Shown here one piece after another: positions 60,481-64,000 of a stretch of DNA of 64,000 nt. The notes below the pieces were generated by a model. The model was not told where the DNA came from, ran no database searches, and saw nothing but the letters and a program-made list of their open reading frames with translations. Positions within the stretch are counted from its first letter, which is position 1, and every line of letters begins with the position of its first letter. The stretch is from UBA11574 sp963752565 (GTDB lineage: Bacteria; Desulfobacterota; Desulfobacteria; Desulfobacterales; UBA11574). The position numbers and the translations under genes were made by a program. The stretch is taken from positions 124,001 to 188,000 of the forward strand of contig CAVVZC010000002.1 of assembly GCA_963752565.1 (NCBI GenBank). The letters are read 5' to 3'.

Positions 60481-61458
60481 TTATACTTTAATGGTAACCA
60501 TTCTTTTCATAATCAAAATGCCGATGACCATCATAACGCCTGCAGCGCCCACCATGAATCTGCCGAAGGGTACCGAAAATAAAATACCCAAATATTCAGG
60601 GTTTTGAAGATGCAGATAGATTGCAATGAAAAATGGGATCGACACAAGTATGACTGCCGACAACCTTCCTTCTGCGGAAAGGGTTCGGACTTTGCCCTGA
60701 AATTTAAATTTTTCCCGAATCAGGTTTGCCAAACTTTCGATAAGTTCGGCGAGGTTACCGCCGATTTCATGCTGAAGAATAACGGCCACCACAAAATACT
60801 TCAGTTCGGGGAATTCGATTCGTCTGGCAAGATTTTTCAAGGCATTGGCAACACTGACCCCGAAGTTGATTTCTCCCAGGGCTTCGTCAAATTCAGACCC
60901 AAGAGGGTCATCAAACTCTTCAGCCGCCAACTTCATACCGCTGTTAAAAGAGTGACCTGCCTTCAAGGCCCGGGCAATCAAATCTAGGGCTTCCGGGAAT
61001 TGATTCCGGAATTTTTCAATCCGTTTCTGTTTTAATGCGTACAGTCGTAGAAAGGGTAAACACGCCAGAAGGGACGCCAATAAAAGGGACACGAGCCGAT
61101 TCAACAGGAAAAAGTTGATCCCCATAAAACCCACTGTCCCTAAAAAAAGTGCCACAAGAATATAGAAACCCGCCGGATATGTTGAATTGGCCTTGATGGT
61201 GAGTCCGTCAAGGGCTCTGATGCCGGGTATTTTCAAGAGCATTCTGTTGAAAAAGGGAATGTCACTTAAAACTCTCCTTTTTACGATATCGATTTGTCCG
61301 GTGTTGTCTTTATCGTAGGTGTGCTTTCTCAGCCGTTTGCGAATTTTGGCGCGATTAACCGATTGCATGTTTCTAACGGCATAAATGAGAAGCTCAATAA
61401 CGATGATAGATATGAAAAAAATGATTGCACCGATAACAAAGATATTCATTTCATGCAC
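60481..61458 (-). CDS. tadB: TadB-type inner-membrane platform protein
   Basis: A 325-residue T2SSF-domain protein (QFPEALDLIARALKAGHSFNSGMKLAAEEF near 165-195) with hydrophobic segments near 5-27, 100-145, 270-290 and 300-320. The paired tadB-tadC arrangement is diagnostic of Tad systems. It begins 8 bp after tadA. Confidence 0.9.
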   Translation of the reverse strand: MHEMNIFVIGAIIFFISIIVIELLIYAVRNMQSVNRAKIRKRLRKHTYDKDNTGQIDIVKRRVLSDIPFFNRMLLKIPGIRALDGLTIKANSTYPAGFYILVALFLGTVGFMGINFFLLNRLVSLLLASLLACLPFLRLYALKQKRIEKFRNQFPEALDLIARALKAGHSFNSGMKLAAEEFDDPLGSEFDEALGEINFGVSVANALKNLARRIEFPELKYFVVAVILQHEIGGNLAELIESLANLIREKFKFQGKVRTLSAEGRLSAVILVSIPFFIAIYLHLQNPEYLGILFSVPFGRFMVGAAGVMMVIGILIMKRMVTIKV

Positions 61459-61466
61459 CTTTCACA

Positions 61467-62876
61467 TTAAACTTCTACAAAATTTGACGGATCAAACAGA
61501 TCCTGTGGAATATCTATTCCGGCCACCTTGAATTTCTCGGTGAACTGCGGCCGTATACCATGAAACTGAAAACAACCTTTAACGTTCCCCTCAGGATCGA
61601 TCATGTATTGACGGAATGAGAAAATTTCCTGCATGGTGATGACATTTCCTTCCATGCCGGTGATTTCCTGCAGACTCACGAGCTTTCTTTTCCCATCAGC
61701 CAGGCGTGCAACCTGAATGATTATATTTATGGCCGAGCTGATATACCGCCTTAAAAATACACTGGGAATATCAAAATTTGCCATGGCTACCATGGTTTCC
61801 AGGCGAATGAGTGCATCCCGGGGGGAGTTGGCATGGATGGTGGTCAGGGACCCGTCGTGGCCGGTATTCATGGATTGGAGCATGTCAAAAGCCTCCGCTC
61901 CCCTGACTTCTCCTAAGATAATACGATCCGGACGCATTCTCAGACTGTTCCGGACTAGATCCCGCTGAATAATCTCCCCTTTGCCCTCGATATTAGACGG
62001 ACGTGTTTCCAAGCGAACGAGGTGCTCTTGCTTGAGCTGCAGTTCTGCTGCGTCTTCGATGGTGACAATTCGTTCATTATCCGGGATGAATCTGGAAAGC
62101 ACGTTGAGCAGGGTGGTTTTTCCGCTACCGGTTCCGCCGGAAATGAGAACATTCAGTTTCGCCTTTACAATGCCCTGTAAAATATCCTGGATCTCGGGAA
62201 CGAGAGTTTGATAATTGATAAGATCCTCGAACTCGAGCGGATTGACTGCAAACCGCCGTATGGACAGAATCGGGCCGTCCAAAGCCAGCGGCGGAATAAT
62301 GGCATTGACACGCGAGCCGTCGTCAAGCCTGGCATCCACCATGGGAGTTGATTCATCGATACGACGTCCCACGGAAGAGACGATCTTGTCGATGATTTTT
62401 ATCAAATGGGCATCATCCTTAAACCGCCCGTCGGTGGGTTCCAGCTTTCCGAATCTTTCCACGTAAATGTGCTTAAACGTATTGACAAGAATATCGGAGA
62501 TCGTGGGATCTTTCAAAAAAGGTTCCAGGGGACCGAGTCCAAGGACCTCATCCAGCACCTCCGTGAAAATTTTTTCTCTTTCGTTGAGGTTCAGCGGCAG
62601 GCTGTAGGACTCTTCACGTAGAATGTTTTCTACGACCTGACGGATTTGTACAATGAGGTCTTCACGATCCAGCGTATCAATCATGGAAAGATCGATGAGA
62701 TCCAGCAGTCGATCATGGATTCTGGCCTTGAATTCAAAATATTCATCCGGTATGTACTTGCTTGTGGATGAATCGGCAGTATCTTTAGAATAATCATTGT
62801 ATCTCACAATGTTGCTTGCGACGTTCGTTATGACGTTCTTCTTAGATGTTCTTTGTTTATGGTTTTGGTTATTCAT
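61467..62876 (-). CDS. tadA: TadA/CpaF-type secretion ATPase
   Basis: A 469-residue hexameric ATPase that drives Flp pilus extension, and in some cases retraction. Walker A GGTGSGKTTLLN near 250, the Asp box region TIEDAAELQL, Walker B RPDRIILGEVRG near 322 and the His box HANSPRDALIRLE are intact. The N-terminal 80 residues are extra, polar and probably regulatory. It follows tadZ by 26 bp. Confidence 0.94.
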   Translation of the reverse strand: MNNQNHKQRTSKKNVITNVASNIVRYNDYSKDTADSSTSKYIPDEYFEFKARIHDRLLDLIDLSMIDTLDREDLIVQIRQVVENILREESYSLPLNLNEREKIFTEVLDEVLGLGPLEPFLKDPTISDILVNTFKHIYVERFGKLEPTDGRFKDDAHLIKIIDKIVSSVGRRIDESTPMVDARLDDGSRVNAIIPPLALDGPILSIRRFAVNPLEFEDLINYQTLVPEIQDILQGIVKAKLNVLISGGTGSGKTTLLNVLSRFIPDNERIVTIEDAAELQLKQEHLVRLETRPSNIEGKGEIIQRDLVRNSLRMRPDRIILGEVRGAEAFDMLQSMNTGHDGSLTTIHANSPRDALIRLETMVAMANFDIPSVFLRRYISSAINIIIQVARLADGKRKLVSLQEITGMEGNVITMQEIFSFRQYMIDPEGNVKGCFQFHGIRPQFTEKFKVAGIDIPQDLFDPSNFVEV

Positions 62877-62902
62877 ATGAAAATCTCTCCATTGAAAATA
62901 TA

Positions 62903-64000
62903 TCAGCGATTAAAAAAACCCCATTTTTTTTTGGGTTCCGCTTTGTCCCCGGGAAACATCGTCTCCGACATTTGCTTAAAAGATTTGACGATTTTAGACT
63001 TTGGCGCTATTTCAGGCAGGGATTTTCCGCTGTTGATGGCAGACATGGTGGTTCCGTAATCATTGGGAATAATCCAGAACAAATCATGCCCGATGCCTTT
63101 TATCGCGTCTTTCACAGAGATTTCGCTGTTACTAATGTAGCGGTTCAACACGACCTTGATGCGTTCCTTGCGCAGGTAGCCAAGATCGATGAAGGACCTT
63201 AACAGCTTGCTTGTATTGGCCAGACAGGGCAGGCTTAGAACGGATATCAGAAGAACCTCATCAGACATTTGAAGTGTTTTTAAGGCGGTCTCATCCGTAG
63301 ACTGCCCACAATCGATAACCACATAATCGAACATACGTTTCATGACACCCAAAAGTCGCTCCATGATATCGGGGGTCGGTGCCTGGTGGCCGTTCAAATA
63401 TCCAGGGGAGGGAAGAACATGTACGCCGCTAGAATGCTTTGAGAGCACATTCATGAGAAAGATGTCATCCACACGCTCAATATTCTTGGTGATTTCACCC
63501 CAGTGATATTTGGGATTGATTTCCAGAAAAAGAGGGATTTCACCGAAAAGGGTGTTCATGTCTAAAATAGCCACGGACCGATCTTTTTCCTGTTCAGCAA
63601 GGGTTAACGCCAGGTTCACGGAAATGGTGGTTGTGCCGACGCCCCCCTTGCTGCCCACAACGCTGACCAGTGTGCCGGATTTTTGATGGGTGGCCGGGGT
63701 TGCAGATGCTCTTCTCTCTTTAAATCGTTTGAGGGCCTGTTCCACGTCGCTTCTTTTGATGGGTTGAGGAAAGAATTCCTTGACCCCTATGCGGATGGCC
63801 TGCATCAGCATTTCCGGGTCTATTTTTTCTGATGTTAAAAAGATTTCATGGTATTTGCCCGAGTCCAAACGGGATTGAATCAGGTTGAACTCTTCGGGGT
63901 TACCGTTGATCTCAAATATGTGAAGATCAGGCGTTAGGGTACCATCGGATTTGATAATCCGACACCCCTTGACCGCACCGATAATTTCAGAAAACTCTTT
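62903..64000 (-). CDS. tadZ: TadZ/CpaE-type pilus localisation ATPase (partial)
   Basis: A MinD/ParA-like protein whose 5' end lies outside the window: the frame stays open to base 64000 (366 codons). The N-terminal part is receiver-like (IFEINGNPEEFNLIQ, EIFLTSEKIDPEML, IGVKEFFPQPI), lacking phosphorylation signatures in what is visible. The ATPase half has a deviant Walker A, GSKGGVGTTT, and the DYVVIDCGQSTDETAL switch. TadZ/CpaE places the Tad machine at the cell pole. A TTG at 63868 is in frame but is not the true start. The rest of the operon (Flp pilin, RcpC, RcpA) should lie upstream. Confidence 0.9.
   Translation of the reverse strand, partial: KEFSEIIGAVKGCRIIKSDGTLTPDLHIFEINGNPEEFNLIQSRLDSGKYHEIFLTSEKIDPEMLMQAIRIGVKEFFPQPIKRSDVEQALKRFKERRASATPATHQKSGTLVSVVGSKGGVGTTTISVNLALTLAEQEKDRSVAILDMNTLFGEIPLFLEINPKYHWGEITKNIERVDDIFLMNVLSKHSSGVHVLPSPGYLNGHQAPTPDIMERLLGVMKRMFDYVVIDCGQSTDETALKTLQMSDEVLLISVLSLPCLANTSKLLRSFIDLGYLRKERIKVVLNRYISNSEISVKDAIKGIGHDLFWIIPNDYGTTMSAINSGKSLPEIAPKSKIVKSFKQMSETMFPGDKAEPKKKWGFFNR

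Noticed and set aside
1..64000. CRISPR arrays, rRNA genes and complete insertion sequences
   Set aside because: None seen: no regularly spaced direct repeats, no rRNA-like tracts, and the only transposase sequence is the IS110 C-terminal fragment.

Overview
The window reads as chromosomal DNA of a deltaproteobacterial (Desulfobacterota) anaerobe, most likely a Desulfobacterales sulfate reducer. This is inferred from the sequence, not from a database search. The clues are an adenylate kinase whose LID has the C-x5-H-x15-C-x2-C metal site described for Desulfovibrio gigas, a PurS-PurL fusion, a short EF-Ts, an ETF:quinone oxidoreductase with an acyl-CoA dehydrogenase, CooC and corrinoid/Fe-S (CdhD-like) proteins typical of Wood-Ljungdahl organisms, and both type IV and Tad pilus genes.

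Layout. 0-9.4 kb: a LysM membrane protein, an HTH/zinc-ribbon regulator, a UbiA-type prenyltransferase with a membrane partner, then a minor-pilin operon on the minus strand (fimT-pilW-pilV-pilX-pilY1-small secreted protein) with a possible sigma-54 promoter. 9.4-25.8 kb: minus-strand housekeeping genes (coaE, rho, rpmE, prfA, prmC, then rpsB-tsf-pyrH-frr-uppS, then cdsA-dxr-rseP-purL-purQ). 26-30.3 kb: plus-strand cca, adk, rpsU, folC and tRNA-Arg(CCG). 30.3-33 kb: a decayed integrative islet at the tRNA 3' end, with a broken integrase, a small ribbon-helix-helix protein and an AT-rich membrane protein. 33.1-36.7 kb: an Mla-type lipid transport operon. 37.2-40.5 kb: a hybrid histidine kinase followed by a PleD-like diguanylate cyclase, preceded by a possible structured RNA. 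40.8-46.1 kb: ETF-QO, a UbiB-family kinase, a phasin-like protein and an acyl-CoA dehydrogenase. 46.4-52.1 kb: a plus-strand run of CooC-like ATPase, AcuC-like deacetylase, AcuB-like CBS protein, PrmA-like methyltransferase, metallo-hydrolase, sirtuin and a CdhD-like protein. 52.2-55 kb: an AMIN-domain protein, a thioesterase and an IS110 transposase remnant. 55-64 kb: a sigma-54 activator and a Tad pilus/secretion cluster (tadZ-A-B-C-D plus a TPR/LytR_C lipoprotein) that runs off the window edge.

Intergenic space is rich in dispersed repeats. One MITE-like family has TAGTGTCC...GGACACTA termini (two full copies, one truncated copy, one solo end), and in two places its terminal TAG is the stop codon of the neighbouring gene. 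A second palindromic repeat occurs three times, and two larger inverted-repeat elements occur once each.

The most interesting functional unit is the 46-52 kb cluster. It places the AcuB/AcuC/sirtuin lysine-deacetylation toolkit, known in Bacillus to control acetyl-CoA synthetase, beside CooC and a corrinoid Fe-S-like protein of the acetyl-CoA pathway. No acetyltransferase is visible.
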